From Allomyces arbusculus (lineage: Eukaryota > Blastocladiomycota > Blastocladiomycetes > Blastocladiales > Blastocladiaceae): DNA of 64,000 nt. Position 1 is the stretch's first letter. Each line of letters starts with the position of its first letter. The translations under genes and the position numbers were made by a program. The DNA is taken from positions 1-64,000 of the forward strand of contig JADHYV010000055.1 in the NCBI GenBank assembly GCA_027604705.1, in the 5' to 3' direction. The notes beneath the pieces are model-generated. The model was not told where the DNA came from and searched no databases. It saw only the letters and a list, made by a program, of their open reading frames with translations. Shown piece after piece: positions 51,061 to 62,953 of the stretch.

Positions 51061-52955
51061 TCATGATGCGCATGGAGTTGACCCAGTCAAGTTCGTGAAG
51101 TCCATTGACTCGGCCGCAGTCGGTGCCGGTGGCCGCTTCTTCTTGCCGAATTTCCGCGGCGCCGGCTTGATTGGGTGATACGCGCCTGGGAAACGTGGGC
51201 AAGGCAAGCTTGTTAGCGCCGAACGTGATCGGTTCGGAATGACCACACGCGTGCGAACGTGGAACGTACCGAGCATCGTTTCATACACGCTCGCGTTGGC
51301 ATGCGGAACAGGCCCGTCGTAGTAGACGAGGTCGAACCCGCCGACGCGTGTCCTTGGTCCGGCTTCTGACGGCGGCGGACATCTATTTCGCATGGCCGCG
51401 CGTGAGTCTATCTCGCTCAAAACAAAAACTCCAAGGCCCGAAAAGCGTAACGTACTTGCGCTCCATGTCGACGACATCAAACATGTCGTTCAACAACCCG
51501 TACTTCAAGTCGTAGTCCCACTGCGTCTCGGCCGTGAGCGACGGCGACGCATTGATCTCGAGCAGCCACGGGCGCAGGTCCTGGTCAATTAATATGTCGT
51601 AGCCGTAGAGCTCAAAACAGTGCTTATCGTTGATCATGATCTTGGCCACGGAGACGAGCGCGCGGATCATGAGCTCCTCGATGTGGTTGAAGAGGGCAAG
51701 TACGGCATCCTCGCCGTGCTTGGACGCGAGAAACAGCTTGAGGTTGCGAATCAGCCACTTGCACCCTTTTGAGCCGTCGTAGTTGGGCGCCGTCTTCTGG
51801 ATAGCGACGTTGGTCGCGTGGATGTCTGGATCGAAGAACGATGGGCCGGTGGTAAGGACGGAGCGATGCCAGCGCAGGAAGAGAAGTGGTGGATATTGCC
51901 GTACACATGTTGGAAATGTCCTTGGCGTCCATGGAAAACTGCGTGTTGGAAAAGCGGCAAAACGCGTGCCGGTGAATGTAAACGGTGAGCGGGTTCCAGC
52001 ACGTCACGAGCGCGTAGGCGCGAATGTCAAACTTCTTCCCTAGATGCGCACGCATTAGCGGTCAGCATTCGGGCGCGAGTTCGCGACCTTCGATGCACGT
52101 ACCGCCAATCAGGTACGGCCGCTCAATATACCGCTGCACAATGTAGGCCTCGGGCCCCTCGACGGGCTCGCCATTCTCGCCGCGCGCCATGAGCCGCGGG
52201 TCCTTGCGCCACCCGTTGATTTGGCTCATCTTGTTGATGAGAAAGATGCCGCGGCCCTGCGCCTTGCCGACGGGCTTCATGATCCAGACGGTGCCCGGGT
52301 GCCGCTTGAATTCCTCGGAAAACAGTGCATGCTCTTGCGGGAGGACATAGGAGGTCGCAATCAGGTCATAGTGCGCGGCCACGTCTTTCCCGCCGCCGTG
52401 CCGCACGGGCGCCTTGGCGGTCTCCTTCATCATGCGCTTCATGTTTTTGACAAGCAGGTCCTTGCGCGTAAGCTACATGGAAGGGCCGCCGAGGCGGGCG
52501 TTAGAATGCGCACTTTCGAGCGGGAATATTCGGTGAACAACATTGGTGCAAACCTCGTAATGGTTTTTGAAGTGGTTGATGCGCTGGTCCTCGCGCAAAT
52601 ATAGGCCGTCGTAAAACTCGTGCAGCCAATGAATGTCGCACCAAAAGAAGTCCCATTCGGTTTCGCTACGAGCAAGCAGCGGTCAAATTGCATCCATCGC
52701 TGGCCTTGCGCAAATTTGCTCCCCACCTCTCGGTTTCGCGCCATCCTGGCCGGTCCTTCATCACATCGCAGACTGTGTTGCGCAGCGACGTGCGGAACCG
52801 AATGACTCGTGGCTGGTCGGCTTCAGCTCTGGTTCACAGTGCAAGAAGATTCGATTACTTGGCACGTTCTCGCGCGGAATGGCGGTGGAGGGCTCGAAAT
52901 ACCCGGCGGCAGTGTCGGATCTCCTTGGAATGCTCGACAAAGCGCTGCTGATCAT
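51061..52955 (-). CDS. TTLL9: TTLL9-like tubulin polyglutamylase
   Basis: Tubulin-tyrosine-ligase-like enzyme that adds glutamates to axonemal tubulin; TTLL9 is needed for normal cilia and sperm flagella in animals. Eight phase-consistent exons: 52903-52955, 52727-52828, 52554-52665, 52103-52472, 51905-52039, 51456-51825, 51270-51382 and 51061-51185; 459 residues (human 439). TTLL9-type features are [20 protein letters not shown] (then PGW), [35 protein letters not shown]-like [70 protein letters not shown] and [17 protein letters not shown] and Mg ligands of the ATP-grasp fold are kept. TTLL1 is the closest alternative, but the GYDILIDQD and GGFDL segments favour TTLL9. Confidence 0.93.
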
Positions 52956-53653
52956 GGTTGGTTTTTTTGCTTGATGCTTGCGCCAAGTTGAAGTTGCTGC
53001 AGCAAGCAACGGGCGAGGAGCAGCTTCAGCACCGCAGCCCATCCTGTCCTGTCGCGTCGGCAACCCGACCTGCCAAATATCACGTGCGGTGCGGTGGCGA
53101 GGTGTCGAGCTCCAGAGAAAACCCACGGAGAAGCTGGAAAACCTGGGAATCAATGTTGAGCGACTTTTGTAGCCATAAAATTCCTCTGGCGTGCCGTCTT
53201 CGCCGCCGAGCGGACACTCTGCCTTGGCGCTTTTGCTTTTCGCCGTGTGCCGCGCCGCCGCCGCCACGCCTCTCCGGAGCACAGACCACCACCACACGCT
53301 CCCGTTTGCCTTCGACACCATCTCGTGCCAGCGACCTCCAACGGCACGCCGCTGCCACTGCAACAGTACTTCCGACTGGCCGCACCCATTCGACCCACTC
53401 GGACCGTCCAACTTGCCGCAAGCAACAGGATCCCGCGATCTGCACCTTCATCGCCGCCAATTTCTGTGCTCGGCGTCTCTCCTCAACCAGCTACGACTTG
53501 GCACCCGTGCGCCCGCCCGCCCGCCCGACCAACTTTGCGCGCCGCTCGCCGGCAACTCTGCTCCGCCCAGTAATCGCGCAACCTCGGCCGCAACCGACCA
53601 ACTCTCGACAACCCGTTCTCGCCGTCCATCACTCTTCCATTTCCGTCACCACC
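52956..53653. promoter_or_regulatory. Shared upstream region of TTLL9 (minus) and septin (plus)
   Basis: About 700 bases between divergent start codons. Overlapping GC-rich open frames here (for example 53191-53904) have no family signature and look like leader sequence with CCACC-rich, ACCACCATG-like ends. No TATA box was seen. Confidence 0.5.
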
Positions 53654-55154
53654 ATGTCGGTGAGTACGCCGCGACGCCCCCTATCGGCTGCTCGTCGGTC
53701 GCGCGGGTGGTGGTGGAGCCAACTTGCCGGGTGGTCCACGGCGTACTTGGACCTGCGGCTCCGCCCACCACCTGCGTGCTCGTCGCGCTTAGAGGCCCTC
53801 GTCCAATCACAGCAATGGAGGCGACATCGCTAACGACTCCCGACTCCAGCTCCCAGACTTTCGCCAGCGCCGTGGGGGCAAGAAGGCCTTCCAATTCAAC
53901 ATGATCGTTGTTGGTACGGATGTTCCGTTGGCGTCCCTCGCATCGCTGCGCTTTGCTTCACGGCCAATTGCTCACTCTTGATCGTATGCTGTCCAGGTGC
54001 CTCGGGTCTCGGCAAGTCGACGTTCGTCAACACGCTCTGCGGCCAGCAGGTCATTCCACGCCGTGCCGTTGACGACCCGTCCCAGTGCGCAATCGAGAAG
54101 ACGATCGCCATCAACCCGATCACCGTCGGTGCGTCTCAGCCGTTTGCGAGCCTGCGCTCCGGTCTTGCCAGTGCACTGATCATTCTGTGCCCACTCGCTG
54201 ATGCAGAGATCGAGGAGGACGGCATGAAAATGCAGCTCACCGTTGTCGACACGCCCGGGTTTGGCGACAACATTGACAACTCGTCCAAGTGCGTAACCTC
54301 TTGCCCGTCGCCTATCCCTATTGATCCGTTGACCTCACCGACCCCCGCAATCTCTAGCTTTGCCGAGATCCTCGGGTACATTGAGCGCCAGTACGACGAC
54401 GTGCTCGCCGAAGAGTCCAAGATCAAGCGTAACCCGAAATTCAACGACAACCGCATCCACGTGCTCCTCTACTTTATCCAGCCCACGGGCCACTCGCTGC
54501 GCGAAATTGACATTGAGCTCATGAAGCGCTTGTCGGCGCGCGTCAACATTATCCCGTGCATTGCCAAGGCCGACTCGCTCACGCCCAAGGAACTGGCCGA
54601 CTTCAAGAAGCGCGTACGTAGCAGGAGGTCTTTCAGTTGTTCGCAAGAGCGATGGTGGAGCGTAACTGACGCGACTCTTTGTCAATCGCTGTAGATCATG
54701 GAGGACATTCGCTACTACGGCATCCAGGTCTACGACTTCCCGTTCGACGAGGAGGACGAGGACGAGGAGACGGTCGAGGAGAACATGGAACTGCGCGTAC
54801 GTCCTTTCCCTACTTTCTCCCCTCTTCGCATTTTCGTTCCGTTTCTCACCCAACCACCTTTACCACCCGTAGGCGCTGCTCCCCTTCGCCGTCGTCGGGT
54901 CCGACGAGGAAATCAACGTGAACGGCCGTCTGATCCGCGCGCGGCAGTACCCGTGGGGTGTCGTCGAAGTCGAGAACCTCAAGCACTGCGATTTCGCGCG
55001 GCTGCGCTACGTGCTGCTCTCGTCGCACCTGCAGGACCTCAAGGAACTCACGCACGACGTGCTCTACGAGGCCTATCGTTCTGAAAAGCTGTCCAAGCTA
55101 GAGGGACTCGCCGAGAAGCTCGCGGCGTTGCACGTGCAGGACGGCTCGTACTAA
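53654..55154 (+). CDS. Septin GTPase, short form without C-terminal coiled coil
   Basis: Septins polymerise into filaments at division sites and, in ciliated cells, at the ciliary base. Exons: 53654-53659, 53850-53913, 53997-54128, 54207-54288, 54358-54613, 54695-54796 and 54873-55154, giving 307 residues. G1 is [10 protein letters not shown]3 DTPGFGD, G4 AKAD. The septin unique element includes [16 protein letters not shown], and the end is [12 protein letters not shown], then [11 protein letters not shown]. The first exon is only ATG TCG and is followed by an unusually long 190-base intron; an extra N-terminal exon inside it cannot be excluded, since the usual polybasic region is only hinted at by FRQRRGGKK. 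The lack of a coiled-coil tail recalls Cdc10-sized septins, but the sequence resembles the Cdc3/Cdc12 types more. Confidence 0.92.
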
Positions 55155-55452
55155 GCACGCGCTTTAGATGGTGCCGGTGGCCTTGGGTCCGAGGTACTGA
55201 CCGTTTTTGGTTTTTGGTTGCTGTTTGCTCGCACGCGCTCCGTCCTCGTCGCTTCGCGTGTGTTTTTCAAGCTGTCTTTTTTTGTCGTGTTTCATTGGCT
55301 GTTTTGCTGTCGTCACGTTTGCGCACCCGCTCTTTGTTGTTCCCCCTTCACTCTGGGCTGGCCACATAAACGATGTTTGTATCAGTCGTCCTTGCCCTCC
55401 AGTCAGTCCACTCCGCACGTTCAAGGGCCAGAAAACCATTCTCGCCCTCATC

Positions 55453-58400
55453 CTACCCCAGCAGCCGTGACACGCTCACAGCCGTCCCCGGCACGGGCGT
55501 CGGCGCGACCGACGCAGCGGCCAAAATATCTGTCAACAAAGTACGCGTGCGCGTATCAGCCGGATCCTGCTCGAGCGCTCGCTGTGCACACTCGGCCGCG
55601 GGTCGCGCGCGGCGGTGCGCGTGGAATGCGGCTCCCAACGACCTTCGCGAGAATGTGAACATCAATACATTTATCACCAGACGACAATTTGTGAGAGAGA
55701 ATGAGAAATACATACCGTAAGAACTCCTTCTTGTGCAGTCCGAGCGACAGCGCATAACTCGCGCACTGCTCGGCCTCGAACACGCGGCCGTGCCGCAAGT
55801 GCAGCAGCGCCAGCGCCGCCCAGGATTTCGGGTCGCGTGGGGTCGTTGTCGTCGCGTGCTACCACCACCACCACCACCATTACCCCCAACAAATCCGGTC
55901 AGTTTCTCGGAAACCTTACTCGCCCGCAATCCAAACGAACAACAAGACGTACGCAAAGGCTCGCCTCGGCCTCCTCCCCCTTGCCCAACCCCAGACAAGC
56001 GAGCCCGACCCCCGTCCACGCTTTCGCCCGGACAAACAAGTCCCGTGCCACCGCCATGCGGTCGGCGTCCACACACGACGCATCCACGCCCCACTCGTCC
56101 CCGCCGCACGCCATTGCGTAATAAATTGCGGCCAACCGACGCAGAACCAAAGCATCATCACAATCCGCATGAAACGCCAGCAACGACTCGTACGCTTGCC
56201 GCGCGACCGACCACTTGCGCATCACGAACGCCACGTGCCCGAGAGCCGCCCACATCTGTGGGGAATCAAGGTCTGCAGTGATCGCCGACCGGAGCACCGC
56301 GTCGGCCGCGTCGGGTTGCGAGCGCTGCACGTGCATTCGCGCACGTAACAGCGCCGCGCGGGTCGTGGCCGTGCCGCTAACGACCAAGTGCTGTGCGAAC
56401 AACCGGTCGGCCAAACTCGTCGCGGCGACCGTCAAGCAATGTTCCGCCGCATCGAGAAACGCGTCGGTCGTGGGCTTGCCGAGCGGGTCGAGCGGAGTCA
56501 ATAGCGCCTCGGTCGCCCCTGACGCGGAATCCGTCAACCGCGCGATCTGTGCAAGGCACCCGTCGGCCTTTTCGTCAGCGCCGTGGTGCATATAATGCAC
56601 GGCGAGCAGCGCGAGCGTGACCGGACACGACGGCCGGGAACGGAGGACTGTCGTGAGACACGTTTCGGCGAGCGCGATCCCGTCCGTCTCCGCGGGTTCG
56701 CGCGTCGATGCGAGCAGACCGAGCGCGACGAGCGCGGGTATGTGTTTCTCGTGCCGGCTCAGTAAGTCCTGCAGGAGCTGCTGCGCGGTCTCGACGTGCC
56801 CGGCACGCGCATGGCACGTGGCCAGCTCGTACTGCGTGCGTAAGTTGTCCGGCTGCGTGACGTGCCGGTCGGTCAACGCCTTGATCGCGCCGGGATAGTC
56901 CAGGTCGGCCTCGCATAGCGCGGCTTCAGCGACTAGGTGGTCCACGACCGTTGCGGCGTCGGGGGCGACCGCGTGCGTCGTGTACCGCTCGTCGATCGCG
57001 TGGTGTAATTGGTCTACGAGGTCAACATAGACGCGCGCGAGAAGGGCGACTTGGTCGCCACCAGTGGGTTCGGCAAAGTACTCGCTGTACTGCTCCTTGA
57101 GCAATTTCACGACCGCCGTCTTCAAGTTGCGGTGCATCCCGTGCACAAGCCCACGCCGCTGCACGTGTGCGAGGAACGCGCTGCGGTCTTGCCCGGGGAC
57201 GTACTCACGCGTGAGCGAGTCGACAAGGGTGCGAAGGGTAGCGCGGTATTCCGACTGCGCGAGGTGCACACGCTTCGAGTAGATTTGCGTTGCCGGCAGC
57301 GTGCGCCGCGGAATAAATTCAAAGATCGACCGGTCGGACACGATCATCTTGGATTTGTCGAGTAACGGGCGCGCGAGGGAGACGCGCAGCGTGAGTTTCG
57401 TGTCGAACGACTTGTACGCGGTCAACTTTTGCTTGAGTTGCGCGACGCTGCCGGGGTCCTTGTCGTCGATTTCCACGGCGTTGGTGACGGCACCAGAAAC
57501 TGTGTAATAGGGGTTCAAAACGCGTCAGCTGAGAGGAGAGAATTGGAGATTCGGGAAGTGGCCCACGTACTCGTCACGGTCAGCGTCTCCGGCAACAAAA
57601 TCGGTCCAATGTCGAGCTGCACTTTCCCGCGGTACCGCGCCGCGAGCGGGTCGGCCACGTTGCTAAACTTGGCCATGGGCGTCCGCGTCAGGTCCACGTC
57701 GAGCAGCGTCTTGCCCAAGATCCGCTCGCGCAGCTTTTTCAGGGCCGCCGGGCTCAAGAGCGTGCGCGCCGAACGGGCCCACGTCAGCCGCTTGTGCGGT
57801 GCCGTCGCGTCAGGTCCGACGAGACAGCCATTGGCGACGGCAAAGATGCGGTCGGTCGTCGAGTTAAGCGGGAGGTTGAGGGAGAGGGTGTAGTGGTACA
57901 GGTCTGGAAGGGGTGCGTGTCAACAAGAAGAAATGAGCGTGGAGAGGAGCGGAACGGAGCTTACTCGACATGGGATCTTTTTCCGACGCGTCCTTCCAGT
58001 TCCACTCGTCCGGGACCGGCACCACCTCGACCGGATGCACCTCCAAAATGTTCGACTGCGCGAGATCCTCTTCTGGCACGAGCGGGCGACTCGACGTGAC
58101 GGTGAGCGCCACCATTGGCTGCAACTGCTCCTCAGTTCCGTTTACGGTCGTGGTCAACAGCTTGGGTGTCACGTAAGTGATGGGCACCGCGAGCACGCCG
58201 CCCATGTTGTGGCCATGAACCGGCGTCGGGTCTGCATTTTCGGGTGGCGATGGTGTCGTGGCCTGGGCTGAGAAGTCGAGAAAGTAGGACGCGAGATTGA
58301 CCTCGCCGGACCCGAGCAGCGCGCTCCTGTCCTTGGGCAGCGCCTCGAAGATGGAGACTTGTAGCGGTTGGTTGAGGAACGTGTCGATGAGGCCCTACCC

Positions 58401-58935
58401 AACGCAAATGAACCTGTCAGTTCGACGCCATCAAACATGCGAGGCGCGACCCAAGCAGTCGCAGTGATTGGGCGGACCTCGGTGACGGTCAGCGTCAACG
58501 TGTACGCGAACTGGTACACCGGATCGGCAGCGTCGGCGACAACGGGAGTCTTTGCTGGAATTTATCAGCAAAACAGTCCTGCCCGCGACGGCAACCGACG
58601 GCGAGCAACGCACATCTTTCGGCTCAAAATCGGCAAACTGGACGCGGGCAAACGTCGAGACCTTCTCACCCTTGGATCCGCGCAAACTCTTGGCCGACGA
58701 TAAGTTTACCTAAAGCCCAATGACAGCGGCGAATCAATCTCTTGGTCGTAGGTTCACAATCCGTCGCGTTTCGGGCGCCAAGTACCGTGAGGACAAAGTC
58801 GGTGCTCGCAGAATCTGCACCGGGGGACGACGTGGATGTGCCCGTGTTGGCGCCATTCCCATTTGCAGCAGTGGTTAATACTGATCCGGCCGCCGCGTTG
58901 GAAGGAGGGACATTGGTGGAGCTGCTGGCGTTCAT
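55453..58935 (-). CDS. CFAP70: CFAP70 (TTC18)-like ciliary TPR protein
   Basis: CFAP70 is an axonemal protein at the base of outer dynein arms that influences ciliary beating. Eight exons, all in phase: 58786-58935, 58614-58709, 58478-58549, 57965-58394, 57571-57903, 55953-57499, 55716-55858 and 55453-55642; 986 residues (human 1121). The N-terminal C2-like part reads DFVLTVNLSSAKSLRGSKGE, then FARVQFADFEP and LTLTVTEVGLIDTFLNQPLQ, matching CFAP70's ARNLKGTKG...LLTVTE start. The C-terminal half is a TPR solenoid: DYPGAIKALTDRHVTQPDNL, LRTQYELATCHARAGHVETA, QMWAALGHVAFVMRKWSVAR, SWAALALLHLRHGRVFEAEQ. Family assignment rests on this order of domains and local similarity. A polyhistidine-like CACCAC run lies in the intron near 55861. 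Confidence 0.85.
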
Positions 58936-59415
58936 CGTTTGGTGGGCGAAATAATCGACTTGACGGGTACGTCGCTGAATCTCGGAGCTCGTTGTTGTTA
59001 TGTTGCCGAATGAACTGCAGGCACTCGAGCGAAGTGGGTGGGTTGGTCTTGCTCGTTGAGATTGCCGACAATATGATTGTTGAGGTGAAATGAGCGTCGC
59101 AATTGGTGATCTGCTGTGGCAATGAAACAGAGCTGTGCTGCTTCCTACTGCAAGCAACGTGATGATGGCCCACGAACACTCGGGTTTTGCTCGTTGACTT
59201 CACGTCGAGCAAACCGAAAAGAATCCAATCCAATCCATTTCGAACATCCAACGCTCACCAATACCGCTGCAACTTGCCGCAGAGTGCTCGCGCCACACGA
59301 ATTGCACGACTTTCAATCTGATCAGCCCCAAATCGTCGAGCCAGACCCAGCAATCGACCATCGACGACGGCATTGACCGTTGGCCGCAGTGGACCGACGC
59401 CGACCACCCGTTCCA
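58936..59415. promoter_or_regulatory. Bidirectional promoter region, CFAP70 and CEP135
   Basis: 480 bases between the divergent start codons of two ciliary genes. GTTGACTTC at 59191-59199 and similar words are present, but no RFX-type X-box (GTTNCC...GGNAAC) could be confirmed by eye. Co-regulation during zoospore formation is inference. Confidence 0.5.
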
Positions 59416-62400
59416 ATGACGAGGACTGCCAACAATGAGGCCAACGAGGTGCATACGATCCCTCGCACCCCGGAGTGTGTAGTGCCGCGACCTCCAAGGA
59501 GCACGCATCCTGACGGACCAAAGCTCTCTCCGTTTCCCGGACGTAGGTCCAGTACCTGACGCGCGAGCTGCAGCGGCTGACCGCCGAAAACAATGCGCTT
59601 CACCAACAACTCGTCGACGCCGCCGACGTGCAGGACCAGCAGGCGCGCAAGACGGCGCTCGTCGTGCGTCGCCTCGAAAACGAGCTTGCCGACGTCAAGT
59701 TCCTCAACGCGCAATTGCTCACCAAAGTCGCAGCTGAGCAGCGCAAGTGCGATGAAGAGCGCAAGCGCGTCGATGACCTGTTTAAGCGGTGGCAAGTCTG
59801 GTCCGGAACGAAACTCGCGCCCAGTTCAGGCATGGCGAAACGATTCCAGCCGCAAAAAATGGAATTGACGACGGGGCTCGAACCGCTCGCGATTCCGCCG
59901 TTCTTGGCGACTGCCAAGATTATTGACCCGCACGTCGTGGACGTCGTGAAAGTGGCCGAGGCCAAGATTCGCGAAATGGAGGCCAGGGTCGAGGAGGCCG
60001 AATTGCGCGAGGCCGATTTGAAGCTGCAGATCCAGGACTTGCGCGCGCAAGTGCGCACGCGCGACGATGAGATTCATCGACTGAGTAATTTGATGGAGGG
60101 AAGGAAGGCGCCAGAACCGGCGTCGCGCGTGGAGCATCTCGAGGCGCAGGTCGATTTTTTGCAGGAGACGATTACGCAGCTCGAAGCAGTGCGTATTTTT
60201 GTTGCTCTCGTCCCGGCCGTTTGCTGCGATGCTGACCCGCTTTATGATAGGAAAAGGCCAGGACGACTACTAATGACAACGAGCTGCGCCGATTGCGCGA
60301 GCAAAATGCGCACCTCATGAAGTCGCTCGCGGACCTCGAGGCCGAGGTGCACGACCTGCGGTCCATGTCCATGGACTCAGAACTCATTCACGAGCTACAA
60401 GAAGAGGTGCAGGCGCTGCACGAGCTGCTACAGACGGCGCGCAACCAGTACAGCCACTTGACGCACGAGTACGAGGCCCTGCTGGCACGGCAGGAGGCGA
60501 CAACGGCGCGTGTCGACGAAGGTCTGCAGCCGGAACCCGTCTCGGCATCGTTACCCGCAACGGCACCCGCGGCCCCGTTGAGCATGGCGCCACCATCCGC
60601 TGCGGTGCCACCACCGCCACCGCCGGTCGAGCAGCCGATCGTCAAGTGGGCGCTCGAGCATGAACTCGCCGACGCGCACTCCAAACTGCGGCAATACGCA
60701 ACGCTCGAGACGCAGCTCGACCGGCTACGCACCGAATTGTGCGACTTGCACGCGCAATGCGAGTCGCAGGCCGCACAAATGAAGGCGCTGCAGACCGAAA
60801 AGACGCAGTTGCAGACGGACCTCGACGAGGCGAATGCGGCGCGCAACGAATTGCTCGACCACTTGCACTCGCTCGACCACGCGACTGAGGAATTAACGGC
60901 GCAGGTGCAGACAGTCGTTGCGCAAAAGGAGAATCTCGAGCAAATGTACCACCAGCTGCTCGATCGCCGCGACGCCGAAGTGCACGACGAGGCCGAACGC
61001 GGCGGGAACGAGTTGGCGGCGGCTCTCACTGCCGCGACCGAGTGCGAAAAATGCATGAAGCTCACGGTCGAGAACGTGGCGCTCAAGGAAGACGTGGCGC
61101 GGCGGCAGCGGGACCTTGACGCGGTGGTCGCGGCCACGGCCGATTTGAAGGCGCAAGCGAACAGTTATGTCGACGTGTGCGCGCAGTTGGCCGCGGCGCA
61201 ACGGCAGCTTGAGACGATTCAGCAGACCAACACGCAGCTGAACGCGACCGTGCAGCAACAGCTTGCTATTATTCAGCAGCAGTCGCGCGAGCTGACGGAT
61301 TTGAAGCTGGATTCGGAAAAGCATGCGCGAAATGCGCTGATTGTGCAGCAGCTCGAGCGCGATATGGACCGCGCGCGCAGCGAGTTGCAGTCGGTGCAGT
61401 CGTTGCTTGCCGAGGCCAACCAGACGGTCAACCAGCGCACGGCGCAGGTGAATCGAATGCACCAGCAGATTCAGGAGATTGAGATGGAGAAGAAGGTGCG
61501 TTTTCGATTCTGTTCTCTCCCTCTCGCTCGGATCTTGAACGATCGCGCGCTCACGTCTTTCCTGGCCGATCACTCCACAGAACCTGACGACGGAAATTAA
61601 CAACGTTGCGACCGATCTGACGACGCTGATCAAGGAAAATCAGCTGCTCAACAACGACCTGCACACGGCGACGCTCGCCAAGCAGCAGCACCTGCAAGAG
61701 GCGGCGCTCCTGCGCAACCAGATCCAGGCGCTGCAAAATGACCTGCAGCAAAAAGACGCTGAGCGGCATCAACTGCTCGTGCAGTACAAGAAACTTGTCA
61801 CGCAGCACGAGACCAAAGCCGATGCGCGCGCGTCGATGCAGGCCGCGCTCGACCAGTACCGGCTCGACCTGCTCGTCAAGGACAAGAAGATTGCGCAGCT
61901 CAGTGCCGCGCTCGACCAGTTGCGCGGGCGGCACGAGGCGACTGTGCAGGAACTTGACCGCGTCGCCAAGGACCGCGGCGACCACGCGGCCTGCGAGCAC
62001 CGCGTCCAGGAATTGCTCCAGGCGGTCGAGACGCTGCGGCAGCGCAACGAGCACCTTGAGCGTATGGTTCAGGAAGAACGGCTGCGCGCACACAAGCTCG
62101 TGCTCGCGAGCCAGGCCGAGGCCAAGACACTTAAGGACCAGCTGCAGGGCAAGTCGGCGATTGAGGCGCGGCTCGAGCGCGAACTTGCCGAAACGCGCCG
62201 CCAGCTCGATAACCTGTCGGGCGTCGGGCTTCCGCCCATTCCCGTCGTGTCGACCGCGGCCGCACCGCCGAGGAAACCCGCATCGGCGCCACCTGCCACT
62301 GCTCCCGCCGCGTCAGGATCCGTGTTCTCGCGCAGTACGCGGAGGGCCGACTCAGAGCCCAAGGTCGCCGGGACCAGGGCAACGGGTCAAGCACCGGCCG

Positions 62401-62693
62401 CTGCTCCCGTGGCGGCCGCCACGACACCGGCGCAGGCCAAACTGTGGCGCGCCAAGAGCACGCCGCCGGCCGTGACGCCGAGCAATACGACGACCACAGC
62501 TACGCCCAGTTCTAACTCGAACACGACGCCCGGGACCGTGAGTACGTCCGGGTTCCGCGAGTGGAAGGCCGAGAAGCAGGCGATTCAGCGCGAGCTCGCG
62601 CATGATGACTCGGTGATGCGGCGCAAACAGGCCTTCATGGAGAGCGCTGAGTTGTTGAGGAGTGTCGCGGAAATGGAGCGGACCATGACGTAG
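59416..62693 (+). CDS. CEP135: CEP135/Bld10-like basal body coiled-coil protein
   Basis: CEP135 (Bld10 in Chlamydomonas) links the centriole cartwheel spokes to microtubule triplets. Exons 59416-59448, 59547-60188, 60251-61495 and 61581-62693, 1010 residues (human 1140). Nearly all coiled coil with Leu heptads and Gln/Glu/Arg. Recognisable CEP135 order: LENELADVKFLNAQLL (human has TADLKFLNNQY), a basic FRPQ-like RFQPQKMEL, DPHVVDVVKVAEAKIREMEA (human PYIADLLQVADNRIQEL), DEIHRLSNLMEGRKAPEPAS (human REIERLSVALDGGRSPD), then VEHLEAQVDFLQETI. The C-terminal part is Ser/Pro/Ala-rich with a final helix. The conserved first 70 residues or so of CEP135 (the LGY-LPLV segment) are not found. An in-frame stop lies shortly upstream of ATG 59416, so either an upstream exon was missed or the protein is N-terminally short. 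Confidence 0.88.
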
Positions 62694-62953
62694 CGCAATG
62701 GATCGCGCTGGATTGCGTTTTTGATAGGAGTTTGAACACGGAAACCATTGTCTCTTTATTCTTTTCCCATTCGCCACTCATTCATTTCAGTCCTTGCTTC
62801 AACATCTGCACAGTCCTCGCGCATGTCGTGTCGCGTGCCTTGTTCTCAGTCTTCGTGCGGTTACAATCCACCATCAACTCAACGCGGCAATAGTCGGCCA
62901 ACGACCCCCATTCACAGCATTCTGCTTCGCGTTCTAGTGCACGTCTGCGACGC

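Noticed and set aside
53191-53904. 237-residue plus-strand frame upstream of the septin
   Set aside because: Ser/Thr/Pro/His composition, covers the septin first exon and intron in another frame; most likely leader sequence.
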